Source: Trema orientale (taxonomy: Eukaryota; Streptophyta; Magnoliopsida; Rosales; Cannabaceae). From it: DNA of 64,000 nucleotides. Both the position numbers and the translations under genes were made by a program. Below are positions 1 through 11,418 of this stretch, piece by piece (the first letter of the stretch is position 1; every line of letters begins with the position of its first letter). The DNA is taken from assembly GCA_002914845.1 (NCBI GenBank), contig JXTC01000019.1:470057-534056 (forward strand), read 5' to 3'. The notes under the pieces were generated by a model that worked only from the letters and a program-made list of their open reading frames with translations, was not told where the DNA came from and ran no database searches.

Positions 1-377
1 TCAATTGTGTGCATTGTGGTTTACTTACTGGGCTTTTAGCTCATTATATTATTTAACATTTTTCAGGTGATGAATAGTAGGATGGCAGATGGTAGCGATG
101 AGGCGACTTGGCGACATGGTGGTCTAATAGTCTAGTTTTTAATTGGATGAATATTTTCTAGCCTTTATTTTCTATTAATAATATTTTATAGTTTTAGAAA
201 TTTTCTTTAACTTATGTGACTTCAAATTACTGTTAGTATTTTCTTTAAGAATTTAATAGAGACTTTAATGAGTTATTTATTTTAATAAAAAAAATATTCC
301 GTATTTTATCTATGTTTTAAGGAATTCAATGATAACATCTCCTAATCTAATAACCTTAGACAAAAAGGGTGTTACAG
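1..377. repeat. Probable LTR remnant at left edge
   Basis: AT-rich sequence whose right end, GTGTTACA near 370-377, resembles the terminal bases of many plant Ty3-type LTRs. Homology to an aspartic protease starts abruptly right after it, so this looks like an insertion that split that gene, with the rest lying outside the window. No coding sequence is visible. The family assignment is inference from the end motif and context only. Confidence 0.35.
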
Positions 378-1070
378 ATAGTATCTAACGTATTGTTTGG
401 TTGTACCAATAAAAGTCATTATATCGACTTAATTCAAGATTTAATGGGGTATTTGGGCTTCGCTATTTATAGTGACTCTGGTGTGAAGAAATTTGGATCC
501 AAGTTCCCTAATTGTGTAGGAGATGTAACCAATCCTGACTATCTTTACGGCCAACTTCACTTTGGTAGTGAAATAGAGTGTGAAGGAGAATCAATCCCCA
601 TGGAGGTTGGTGGTGTTTATCGAGTTTCTCTGGAATCTACTAGTCTAGATGGTGAAAGGCTGGCCATTGGTCCAGAAAAGGCACTGATCAACACAGGAGC
701 CGTAATCACAAGGCTGACTAATGGATATTTTACAACGATACAATAGAAGTTTCGAAGCATTTTAGATGGACTATTTCTTAGTAAAATGCCATATTATAAC
801 TATAACATTCGATTTGTGTCATGGGGAACAGACCTTGGAGGGTTCCGGTGGTCAGATTTCAGTTTGTTTACAATGCATTTCTTGATTTACAAAAGGTGAA
901 TGGGGTGAGTCTTTTTGATAGAGAGAACAATAATTGGATTACTGGCTCAGCAACACTACAGTCTGGGGTATCATATCGACAAGGAAAGATTGTACACCCA
1001 AAGAATTGATTCACATAGATGACTACTCTCGTGTAATGAAAACATGTATTGTTTTCTAATTGCATTACAA
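378..1070 (+). pseudogene. A1-family aspartic protease, 3'-half pseudogene
   Basis: Translated pieces match the two minus-strand protease copies at 19.7-21.0 and 43.5-44.8 kb: the FGC motif near the start, a CVGD motif, then the flap-to-C-terminus region. The first lobe with its catalytic Asp is missing, replaced by LTR-like DNA. The second catalytic motif reads INTG instead of IDTG (Asn codon 690-692, GAC to AAC), which removes the second catalytic Asp. A TAG at 744-746 then stops the frame, and the C-terminal part continues with frame changes to about 1070. Intact relatives are secreted or apoplastic CDR1/nepenthesin-like plant proteases. This is a third, inverted member of the local family and outside the tandem duplication. 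It is certainly non-functional as a protease. Confidence 0.78.
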
Positions 1071-1431
1071 ATCATCATATCTCATTGAGGCTACTTACTA
1101 CACCCAATAACAAGTAATTTGTTGGGTAATAGGAAATATTTTGTTAAGGTCACTAGAAAATAGGACCAGAAAAAAAAGAGATAATGTTGCGGGCGAATAT
1201 ATCAGTACACAGTCAATAACATTTTACTTTATCCCTATCTTTTTCCCACCCCCCCACCTCCTATCCATTGATATTTTATTTGGTCTATATCATTTAACAC
1301 AAACATGTATTCATCATCTCATACAGAAGACAGATTCCAACTTATCCATGATAAAATAGTTAGGATTCTTAACTGACAGTTTATAACATGATACCAGTAA
1401 AAATGTGGTCCTTTTATTTTCTGCTGGAATA
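1071..1431. other. Intergenic, 3' flank of cathepsin gene
   Basis: No gene seen. It contains a C-rich run around 1246-1260 and should hold the 3'UTR of the minus-strand cathepsin gene. Confidence 0.5.
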
Positions 1432-4064
1432 TCACTGGAACTGGAGAGTCTTAACATCAATATGAACATCTGTAATTGCACCGGCACTTGTAACCTCTCT
1501 TATAATATTTCTTTCTGAAGGTATGCCAGCAACCACGTCTTCTTCGATACCGCACTCGTTTGTTCCTCTCCTAATCTTGAAGTAGCCATCCTGCAATTCA
1601 GACGAGAACAACTTAGAAAACAGCAAAGCATTTTGATACAGTTACCAAATGGAGAAAGTTTTAAGAGACTTACGTCACCCCAGCTTCTGTTCCACTGATT
1701 TGCAACAAGCTGCAACAAAGAGGATACAGAATCAACATATAAACTCACAGCATTCTTAGCTTAAAACTTGAAAGCAGGAGTTGGAGCATATCAAATACCC
1801 AGTAGTCCTCCCCATCATCACTCGTTCCCCATCCAATCAGCTTAACAGCATGACCTCCCATTTGCTCCCCAGTTATGTGTTTGTAAACTCCTGATTTGTA
1901 GTGAGCAAAATCCTGTCAAATGGTTATAAGAAGCTGTAAGATGCAGAGCGACTGTGCAACAGTTGAGCCATTTCATTAGAATTACTAGTCCAAGAATCAT
2001 GTCAACAACATTACATAACAATATGTTACCTCATAAACTGTGAAGGCAACCTCGACTGGCCCATTCTTATAAACTTCAGCCATAATACTCTGGGGGTCAG
2101 AGCTGATTCTATACGCATTTTTACTATAATGCTTTGAATTTCTCCACAACTGGTTCTTATCGACACACTTTCTAACACATTTTGGAGTTGGAAATCCAGG
2201 CTCACAACCAGGATGAGAACAACCAATATCGTCGAAGTATGGGTCACACTATGACATATGAAATTTAAAGTGCAACAAAAGTCATAAAATGAATAGAAGC
2301 CAATCAAATATCACTGGATAGAACATCAGGCAAGAATTAAAAAGAATCATTCTAAATAATAATGGAGAACTTTCACAATGTACAAAGTAAAAGACAAAAT
2401 CCAAAAATCCAGTGTTCCTTCCTTGAATAAGTAAATGGGAATAACTTCCCCTAAAAGAAGAGATAACCATATCGTTTTCTGGTGTTATTTCATAAGCAAG
2501 GTGAACCTAACTCCCATCCTCCTCCATGACAAGAAAATAGAGAGGAAACAAAAAGGTCGTACCTCTTCAGTCACAACACCGTGATGGACAAGGTATCTCC
2601 AAGCTGAAATGGGATACCCCCCATTACAACCACTTCCACATAAAAAGCCACAGCAAGCTAAGAGATCATTCACAGACAGAGATATGCTCTGAAACAAAAT
2701 ATATAGCAATAAATTTCAGGACTTACAATAAAAGATAATTAGTCAAAATGTCACTGATTAAATTCAACTTACCAAGTTCAAATGAATGCAAAACCGATCT
2801 GACAAAGCTTCAACAGCTCCAAAAGCCCAACAAGAACCACAGTGTCCCTAAAGATTCAAAACCTTCAACATTAATTTTCAGACCTCAGTGGCTCAAGAGA
2901 AAATTAGGGTCAGAGAAAATGGAAACAAGAATTACCTGATCTTCAATGAGAAAATTGATCCAGCATTTGACATAAAGAAATAGGAACAGTTAGTACTTTC
3001 TTATTTCCACGAAACAATCACAGTGGATAACCAGATATGAATAACAAGACGCAACTAACCTAAAATTCTCGATATGGTGCTGCATTGCGGCCAGGAAGTT
3101 CTCGCATCAAATGTTTTTGGCAACTTCAAGGATTTTGGATAAGTTATAACTGGGGTACTCCTCAATTCCTGTGTAGGGGTTGGTTTAACTCCAAGAATGT
3201 GCCTAAATTCGCCAACCTTTGCATTGAAAACAAGACCAAGCCAACAGTTAGCATTTTAGCCCCCCAAAAAAACTGTTTATGTAAAACAAACAAGCGGATA
3301 GAAAACTCACAGTGAAATTCGAGAATCGATCATTCATGGCAGCAGTCCATCCAGCCTCAGGGTTCTCATTTACCTCTTTAATAATTGAGTCCTACATAGC
3401 CATAGTGATCAACATATATGTATACATACACACACACGTATAACAGAGAGAGGGAAATTTAAGTAAGCAAAAGAGAAATACCTGAAGAATGTGAGAATTA
3501 AGCTTGAGACTGCTCAATGGTGTCACTGCAATAACCTGCTGATCATATTTAAAAAATACCCCTCAAAATTCCACACTTAAAGCAATATAATCCGGTCAAA
3601 GTCAAACCAACAGAAGCCCAAAATACAGAATTGGATTTAAGCCAGAGGCTAAGATTATTAGTCACAATTTCATTAAATTTAGCTCAATTTGGGATTCACC
3701 AAAATACCCATCTCATACGTCTAATTCAAATTGATGAAACCCCTAAAAAGTCAAGAAAATATACAAATCAATACTCCACATATACATATATATATATAGA
3801 CATACATATATTTGTGTTGAAAGCTTGGGATAAAGCAAAGTTCAATTCAGTTTCCCTAATTTATAATCTTTCCCGAACCAGAAATAAGAAAATTTTGAAT
3901 CCGATTGATGAAAGGAATACTTAGATCAGGTCCTAAATTAATTATAGAAAATAAGATTAAGAAAAAAGATTTGCGAGTAGACGAACCTGCGGGTGAGAGA
4001 TGGATAGGGTGACAGCAAGTATGAGAGAGAGAACCCAGTACGGCTTCTGTGTTGATGTTGCCAT
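1432..4064 (-). CDS. CathB: Cathepsin B-like cysteine protease (papain family C1A)
   Basis: Eleven coding exons on the minus strand: 4064-3987, 3535-3482, 3391-3311, 3216-3060, 2940-2936, 2847-2773, 2688-2563, 2248-2030, 1912-1799, 1709-1674, 1590-1432. All introns are GT-AG and the exons sum to 1104 nt (367 aa plus TGA), the usual length of plant cathepsin B. ATG at 4064 gives an N-terminal signal peptide (hydrophobic [12 protein letters not shown]), then a propeptide. The catalytic Cys131 lies in GSCWAF, His286 in GGHAVK and Asn307 in ANQWN. The cathepsin B occluding loop is present (CSHPGCEP). The family is a vacuolar/secreted papain-like endo- and dipeptidyl-carboxypeptidase linked in plants to programmed cell death and senescence. 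Exons were placed by eye, but every junction keeps frame and family alignment. No disabling change is seen. Confidence 0.94.
2936..2940 (-). other. 5-nt microexon of cathepsin B gene
   Basis: The upstream exon ends with one base of a split codon (..TTA G at 3060). The next recognisable exon starts at 2847 with the Gly-His-Cys codons. The family needs Asp-Gln between them. The five bases ATCAG at 2940-2936 supply exactly that (G|AT CAG), flanked by AG on the acceptor side (TTGAAG) and GTAATT on the donor side. Without them the frame fails. Confidence 0.82.
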
Positions 4065-5469
4065 GGCTCATCAATGGCTTGCCTTCCAAACTGGAGAGAT
4101 TGGAGTTTAAGTAGCTTAGAAAGAGAGGAGGTGATATCATATAAAATAAATTAATAAATAAAGAGAGTAACAGGTATTGGAAATGGGTTGGTTTGTATTG
4201 TACCTTGGGAGTTGTGCCAAATCCAATAATAGAGATTGAGGACTTTCTTGGAACTAGAAATGAGGAAGAGATATTAATATAATATGGGAGATATTTTTGG
4301 ACGAGTGTGAAACTAAAAAGCTTTTTTTTTTTTTTTTTTTTTTTTTTTCAGGGGCGGAAAATGAGAAAAAGAAGATGATAACAATAATTAAATGTCTTAT
4401 CCGAGAACTTGGGAGGGACCCACCCCCATAGAATATTCTACCACTTGTCTCTAAATGATGTATTGGGTCGTTTTATCGGACTAATTAATAGATTTCTTTT
4501 TTCTTTTTTGAGAAAAGAGTGATGGATTCTAACAAAAGAACAATTTTCTAATTTGTTAATACTTAATTAGAGTTGGCTCAAAAACTAAAAGAATTATTAA
4601 TTAGAGTGTAACTAGCTTTAATTTCCCTTAAACAAAAGATAAATAGTTAAACTAATTAATAATTATAACATTTTTTGTTATTTTATTCCTAGTGTAATCT
4701 AATAATTGTAAAGTCATACACCTATAAGCACCTCATATGGTAGTTCAAGCAGAAAAATAAAAAAATAAATATTGTTCCTTATACGTATCATTATTCTTTT
4801 TTGTTTTGTTTTCACTTTTCTGCTAAACCATACGTAACTTGAAAATGACTCATTGCTAACTCATACAAGATCATATCATTGACTCCACTCCAAGAAAAAA
4901 GAATCATATCATATCATGTATCATATTGCAAGCTTTTTAAGTTCTTTCTTGCACTATTCAATACTCAAGAGATGGGAAATTGAAAAGAAGATTTGTTTAG
5001 TTGAAAATGGAATTCCATTTACATGTATAAGGACTCTGAATCTTAAGCAAAAAGTTAATTGACCATTTAGGTAATTATAGTGGCAAATGTAAATTAATTA
5101 TGTACAATAGTAGTATTGTCGCACTCTACTGATTTCTTTTTTCATTTCTTTTATTTTTTTTCTTCTTCGGGCCACTTTACTCATTTCAATTCGACAGTAT
5201 TGCATAAATCCACCTCTATATGACGATGGTTATAGCTACTCCCGTGAGAATTACTGCCTTCTCCTCTAAAAATTAGTATGCAGTTAAATGATTGTTACAG
5301 CTACTCCCGTAAGAATTACTGCCTTCTCCTCTAAAAATTACAGTTCACTACTAACAGTTAGGAGTTAACAAAAATGCCAACTAACTCGACAAACCTAAAG
5401 GATCCAACCAAAATCGAACTTGACGTAACCCGAAACCAATAAACTCAAAACCGCCATATTACAAGTCTA
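4065..5469. other. Intergenic, no gene seen
   Basis: Upstream region of the cathepsin gene, then AT-rich spacer. It holds a 28-nt poly(T) run at 4321-4348 and a two-copy direct repeat of about 65 bp (copies start near 5236 and 5301, shared core CTACTCCCGT). Confidence 0.6.
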
Positions 5470-6259
5470 GGGCCAGTTTGGTAGAGCTGTAGATTTTAAG
5501 AAAAACACTTTTAGCTGTGCTGAAAGAAAAATCTGCTGTAGCATAAAATAGCTGAATGTTTGGTAAACTATAATTTTAAAGTATTGTGATTTGAAAAAGA
5601 TTTTAAAGTACTATGACTTGAAAAAACAAAGCATTTGATAAACTGTATGGCTTATGCAAATATAAAATAACTAAAATAAATATTATTATATAATTATATA
5701 TATTTATGGAGAAAACTTATTAATATTTTTTAAAATTATGCATATTTTGCTCATACTAAACATATTACTACTTTTTTAAAAAAAATGATATGAAAATCAA
5801 TTTAATTAAATTGGTTACTCAATTAAATTTATGTCATTTTATTTTAATTTACTTTATTTTCGTTTGAATTTAAAATTTCAATAAAAAATTAATTTGACTA
5901 CTTCAAAATAACTAATATAAAGAGTATTTTAGTCAATTATAATTTAAATATATTAGTACGTTTTTTAAAAAAATGATATAGAAATAAACTCAATTATATG
6001 TTTGGCATTTTTACTTTTAAGTGAAGATATTTTAGTCATTATAATTTATTCATTAAAAGATAGTATTCATTAAAAGATAGTGCAGATTCTCGTATAATCA
6101 AAAAGCCAAATCTACCTTAAATCAGCTTTGATTTTTAGCTGTAACTTTGTCAAAAATTATTGAATAATCTATTTTCAGGTTTTTACCAAACACCTTTTGG
6201 CCCACAGATTATTCGAAAAATGCTTTTAGCTTGTTAAAAGACTAAACCAAACTGAGCCC
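5470..6259. mobile_element. Tourist/Harbinger-like MITE
   Basis: The left end reads GGGCCAGTTTGGT. The right end, read inward on the other strand, is GGGCTCAGTTTGGT, an imperfect terminal inverted repeat of about 13 nt. The interior is AT-rich and non-coding. Termini of the form GGGCC..GTTTGG are typical of PIF/Harbinger-derived Tourist MITEs, which duplicate TWA. Here the flanks read CTA on the left and TAA on the right, so the TSD is not clean. About 790 bp is long for a MITE but within range. Confidence 0.6.
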
Positions 6260-6568
6260 TAATTGGTCAGTTGTGAAGAGTCTGCAATTATAATCTCTTT
6301 CATATACACAGTACGCAATTTTTCTAAATATATTTCCGAAGTCTGCAATTAAATTATACGATCAAAATCCTAGTAACAGAGGACATCTCCTGCTTCCTAA
6401 AATCCATAATCCGAATTAAAAAACCTGCTCACAATTTCATATTCCACCCTTCATCTAAACCATTCTTCTGTTCTACAAAATTACAGACATCAAATCATCT
6501 GGATAAACTTCAAAAGTCTACACAGACAATAAAAATGAACTTTGATGTAATTTCCGATACCATTCGAA

Positions 6569-7390
6569 TTAATCACTACCAGTCCATTCTTTCCAGTCCT
6601 TGTCAACATGATTTTGTGCCCATTTGACCGCTACACTAGCTGCTTGGGATGCTCCAGGCAATCCCCTTCCATGGACCGTCTCTGCCATATCGATGAAAGG
6701 AATGACCAGGAGCGTTCCAGGCCCACCATACTCCGTGTGTAGGAAGTTACTGAATATCTATTACAGATCCAGTGAGTGTAAAAATAATTGAATTCCATTG
6801 CAGTTTGACACAATTAAATGAAGCACATAGGAACGATTTCAATAATTTAACAATTTCCAAGTACCTCAGTGCACACATCTACCACTTCTTCAACTGAATC
6901 TTCATATATATCTTTCTTAGAGAGCCTGTTGAGGAGATGGGTCCGAAACTTTTCTGTTTCCTGGATTCCAATATTTTGAATAGAAGAAATCAGACAACAA
7001 ACAAAAGATGAGAACTTAGAGCTGATAAAGGAAACTGAAAGCAGATATATCAAGATAAAAGATTAGTAATCCAGAAGAGGGACTCACTGCCTCAGCAAAT
7101 TCAGGAATTGGATCGGGAAATTTGTACTCAGCTGCTGCTCTACAAATCTGCTTACTGGACCAAGAGACTGAACGAGGCACCATCTCTGCCTTTCTTTTTT
7201 CAGTCACTTGGGGTAATGGAAAAGAGGAACTTTTGAACTTAACACTGCTTGAGAAAATAGAAGAGATGCATAAAAAGACCCCCTTACTAGCAGAAGTAGA
7301 AGAACAAGAGGGAGAAAAACACAACGGTCGGGATAGCTCAAATTTTGAAGGAACAACAGGTAATGCAGTGGCTACTATACTCCAACTCAT
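6569..7390 (-). CDS. PRIN2: PLASTID REDOX INSENSITIVE 2-like plastid protein
   Basis: Three coding exons: 7390-7088 (303 nt), 6960-6865 (96 nt) and 6757-6569 (189 nt), all phase 0 with GT-AG borders, giving 195 aa. The first ~80 residues are Ser-rich and acid-poor, as in a chloroplast transit peptide. The conserved body follows: EYKFPDPIPEFAEAET, then LLNRLSKKD, then EYGGPGTLLV and the C-terminal DKDWKEWTG. I recognise this as PRIN2, a small plastid-nucleoid protein needed for activity of the plastid-encoded RNA polymerase and for redox-dependent plastid-to-nucleus signalling. Cys83 and Cys131 are candidates for the redox-active thiols reported in the family. ATG 7390 was chosen because bases just upstream (TTTTTCAG then GGTACAAAG) look like a 3' splice site, so the longer reading frame is probably intron. 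Confidence 0.88.
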
Positions 7391-9115
7391 TTCTGTGGCA
7401 AAAACCTCTTTGTACCCTGAAAAACCCAATTGGCATCAGATTAAACTTGAAACTTAGAGAAGCTTATGTATAAACTATAAACTGTGCAAAATGCTTTAAA
7501 AGTGTAGAAAGTACATGTCATTATACATAGATACCAACATCAGCTCAGTTAATGAACAAATACTTAAGTAGCAACTAATAATAGCAAGACTACTGCCTAA
7601 TCGTAGCAACTAAGCCCGTCAGAGAACACTTCTTCTCTACAGATGAAGCTCTTTACCAAAAGTACAATAAGCAATCAATAATTAGCCATCAATATCAACA
7701 CCATTTACCAATTTTGTCAAGTTCAAATACATTTAAACAACCATAACCACAAAAGAAAGAGTGGACAAAAGCTATAAAATAACTGTGATGTAAAGAAACT
7801 GTCTTCCAAGAACTGTTCCCATCTATATAAGCAACTAAGAAGAGGAAAAAAGAAGGGTGGTTCATGATAGTTAGCCTTCTATTTAAGTAAAGATAGGCCA
7901 GATTAAAATGGCCTTATCTCTAGTTTCCATCCTTGCATGACCAATTATTCTTGAAACTCCAAACAATATAAAGAAAAATAATGGCCCATTTGGTTGGTGT
8001 TCTATTTGTTGTGTTCATGAAACAATGGTCTCAAACATGTAAATTTGGACTAAGTGACTGAAAACTGTGTTTCGGAAATGCATTTAACAGAAGTGTCTTT
8101 CGTAAAATCTTGGGATAAAAAATTATTAAATTGTGCTTGCTTCGCATTTTGAAAACATGACACAAATAAAACATTGTATGGTTGAGTAACTTATGAACTC
8201 CACATGTTGATTGACTTTTACAAGGTAAGATGATATCAAATCGTATGGAAATCATACAACTTTCATATATGTATAAACATATCAACTGAATTAATTTTCC
8301 TTCCAAAACATTCAAACATTTTTTTTTTTCCAGAAACAAAATATTGACGCATAGTCATCGAATACTCGCAACATTTTTTTTTTCTTTTTCACAAGTTCAA
8401 ACATTTACCCACAATCGAACGAACATCTTTTTTTTTAAAAAAAAAAAAAAAACGAAAAGTCCCAACAATTTAAACAAAACACAGGTAAAGAGAAGCAAAT
8501 CTAACATTTCAAACGGCTAAGATAAATTTACTTTTTTTAGATAATCTCATCTCAATCGCTATTCTCTCCTCCTATTCTCCAAAAAAAAGGAGAAGTCTTA
8601 AGCTTTAAAACCTAAAACACATACAACACAATGATTGTCCATTTCTATCCAGCCATATTAACACTCAGCTAAGTATGAGGTCTTTAGCCGGTCGAAATAG
8701 CTATACCAATTCCAAAATTTGTTCCTCGAAAAATAATAATAATAAAAAATATAAAAAAATAATAATAATAATACTAGAATCAAAATGAAATTACTTTAGA
8801 ATTAATAAGCAAAATCCAGCTAATAAAGTTAAACGCAAGAACGCAGAACCAAGGGAACTAAATGAAAATTCCTAATTAAATTTGGGGGATAAAACAATAA
8901 AAATAAAAAATAAGGGGTTACCTGGAAGAAGCGAAGCGAGATTAGGCCGAGTCAGTAGTTTTGTAGACAGTAGAAGCGAGGAGAAGAGAGGTCTATGGAG
9001 TTGGTTTAGAATTAGCCGTAGAAGAAAAGCGAAGCGAAAGAAAGTGAGCGAGTGAGTGAGTGAGTGAGTGAGTGAGTGCGTGAGGGAGGGAGGGAGGGAG
9101 GGGGAAGGGGTTTTA
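7391..9115 (-). other. PRIN2 5'UTR, likely leader intron and promoter region
   Basis: No other gene seen. A candidate leader intron runs from the donor at about 8921 (TTCCAG then GTAACC) to the acceptor near 7417 (TTTTTCAG), about 1.5 kb. The leader exon would be GA-rich, about 8922 to 9050. Inference from splice-site-like sequences only. Confidence 0.55.
9044..9106. repeat. Compound microsatellite (GTGA)n-(GGGA)n
   Basis: Tetranucleotide runs GTGA/GAGT (about 9044-9080) pass directly into GGGA repeats (about 9084-9106). On the PRIN2 strand this is a pyrimidine-rich TCAC/TCCC tract near the expected transcription start. Confidence 0.85.
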
Positions 9116-9116
9116 G

Positions 9117-9609
9117 GAGAACTTTCTTATCCTCTATGTTTCATTTCACGTATTTTCCCCTTTTAAGGCAGGCTGAAAAAAAAAAACTCGGCGCTGTCCA
9201 GGGGATGCGGGTGGATTTTATTTTATTATTATTATTATCTTTTAAGGTAGACTCTTTTTTTTTTTTTTTTTTTTATTCCCTCAAAATTTTTAGTCTTTAT
9301 TTTCTCTCTCTCTGTTTTTTCATTAGTTTTATTTCTTTTTTATTTTGAGCAAAAAATTTGTCATTCTTTTTTGCTAATTTCTCTTTACACTTCAAAACTA
9401 GGAGATTTAAATTAAAATACGAACTTTCTGATCGACAACTAGTTGGTCCTCGTTTTTTTTCTAAAATAATTTTTAAGATTAATCCTTGTTATTATATACA
9501 ATCTCTTCGCAAATTATTAAATTTCTATTTTACTAATGATCTAAGGATACCTATGTTGCTAGGTTATCCGGGTACCAAGCTACCCGTATTTTCAAGTTAA
9601 ACCAGGCAG
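9117..9609. other. Intergenic, AT-rich, no gene seen
   Basis: Contains a poly(T) run near 9254-9274 and CT-rich sequence. No feature supported. Confidence 0.6.
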
Positions 9610-9614
9610 GTAAG

Positions 9615-10680
9615 TGTTGGAAAATGGGTTAACAAATAGGTTTAGTTATTGGACTTGTCTTGGACTTAGAAGTCCATGTATTTTGTAAGGTCCAAATTTA
9701 TGTTATAGAACTCATTTTCACCAACTATTTTGAAGCTAAAAATTGAGTAGAACCCATATCTTATTAATGAAAGGTCTTAGTGAATTATTGTTCTCCTCTA
9801 CAAGAACATCGATCTCGTATATTCACACGCTCAAAATGGTGCACAGATGAATGAGAAATTGTTGCTCAAATCTATATCATTAAAATGAAAAAATGAAAGT
9901 AAAATACTTGAGTCCTACATTGATGGGAAATACTTGGATCAAGTGGCATATATAGGCTCATATTTTGTGATGGTAGTAAGAATAACTACCATAGATGCTC
10001 ACTCAGGCACGCGCATGGAGGTGTAAATCATCGGGCTTGGACCTGAATTTGCATGGGCTTATGTATATCCGCACTTGCCGACACAAATGCCGGATCGAAA
10101 ATAGACCAGTTACAAAACTTTGAGGAGGCCTCCTCCTTCTCATTCTATATATCAAAAACCGAGAGCTTTCCTCTTCTCTCTAGTTCTTGAGGAGGCCTCC
10201 TCCTCCTTATTCTATATATCAAAAACTAAGAGCTTTCCTCTTCTCTCTAGTTTTCTCTCTAGTTCTTCCTGCTGCCTACAGTTTTCAGTTTCTAGCTATA
10301 GTTATTCGAGTGTCTAGAAATTTCATAACTAGAATTCTTAGTGTGTTGGAGTTCGTAGCAATCTAGTTCGTAGAGTAGAAGTGTTGGTGCTTCACCTGCT
10401 ACTCTTGTCATTGTATCCTAGGAAACTGACGCTTGCAATTCCTCAAGTATTCTACCGGAGGGAGCGAATCAGTTTTAAGGACACTGTGTATCACACAGGC
10501 CTCGACTATTAACGTAGTTATTGTTTTTTGTAGGATACTTTTTTTTTTTTGTTTTCTGTGGACGAATCAAGTTTCGTAATAGGCATATTGGAGCAAACTT
10601 TTAGTAACTTTAAAAATTTATTATAAACGTTTATTAAATTATTTTATAACATTATATGTTGCGAGTTATTATTTTCTACA
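9615..10680 (+). mobile_element. Solo LTR (Copia-like) with TSD GTAAG
   Basis: Starts TGTTGGAAAATGG and ends TTTTCTACA (TGT...ACA), with GTAAG on both sides (9610-9614 and 10681-10685). A TATATA box lies near 9945-9952 and a CT-rich leader follows, containing a two-copy repeat (copies start near 10122 and 10189). No gag or pol lies beside it, so it is a solo LTR left by LTR-LTR recombination. The superfamily call rests on the TGTTGG start and is tentative. Confidence 0.62.
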
Positions 10681-11076
10681 GTAAGTCCTAATAAAAAAAA
10701 TCCGCTCTTCTCCTGACATATTTGGCAGCAATCAAAAGGCCAAGAAAAAAATTAGAATTACCCATTAAAGAGGATAGAAAATCATTTACATACCATATAT
10801 TTTCACTTACTTTGTTTTCTATGGACGAATCAAGTTTCGTACTGAGTATATTAGAGCAATTTTTGGTAACTTTAAAAGTTTATTGTAAATATTTGTTAAA
10901 TTATTTTATAACCTTATATATTACGAGTTATTATTTTCTACAGTAAGTCCTAATAAAAAAAAAAATCCACTCTTCTTCTGACATTTTTGGCAGCAATCAA
11001 AAGGCCAAAAAAAAATTAGAATTACCCATTAAAGCGGATGAAAAATCGTTTACATACCACGTATTTTAACTTACAG
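10551..11076. repeat. 263-bp tandem duplication overlapping LTR end
   Basis: Two direct copies, 10551-10813 and 10814-11076, each starting GTTTTCT(G/A)TGGACGAATC. The unit contains the last 130 bp of the LTR plus 133 bp of flank, so it arose after the LTR insertion. Confidence 0.85.
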
Positions 11077-11304
11077 TGTGATTTGACTTTTCTTCTATGT
11101 ATATAGCAAAGATGTAAACCCACATATTTTGAATTTCTTTGATCTATATTCAATTGATCGATGATGGTTGCACATAATTCCTTTCTTCTACTTTCCACTA
11201 ATTTTGTTTCTCTTTCAAATTCAAAGATTTTATAACCAATTTTTTTTCTTTTTGTTTTGTTGTCTATCAATCATCAAATTTTTATATAAAAGAAATTGGT
11301 CAAT

Positions 11305-11418
11305 TGTTTCCCACTGTGAAGTTTATTACCTCCCTTTGGTGGGAATATATTTCGCTCTCATTGTGGAGTTTATTATCTCCCCTTGATGGGAGTTTATTTC
11401 ACTCCCTTTATAGAATAC
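11305..11418. repeat. Hairpin-repeat array, ~24-nt period
   Basis: Successive short stems such as CTCCC-CTTGAT-GGGAG recur at about 24-nt steps (CTCCC-like starts near 11330, 11354, 11377, 11402). The flanks resemble the array at 58.8 kb, including a TTTGATATC segment, so this is a dispersed family. Confidence 0.6.

Noticed and set aside
7088..7429. Longer PRIN2 N-terminus starting upstream of 7390
   Set aside because: It needs a non-ATG start and reads through an acceptor-like TTTTTCAG. ATG 7390 gives a normal transit peptide.
7122..7457. 111-aa plus-strand frame opposite PRIN2 exon 1
   Set aside because: Antisense shadow of the PRIN2 coding exon. No independent evidence.
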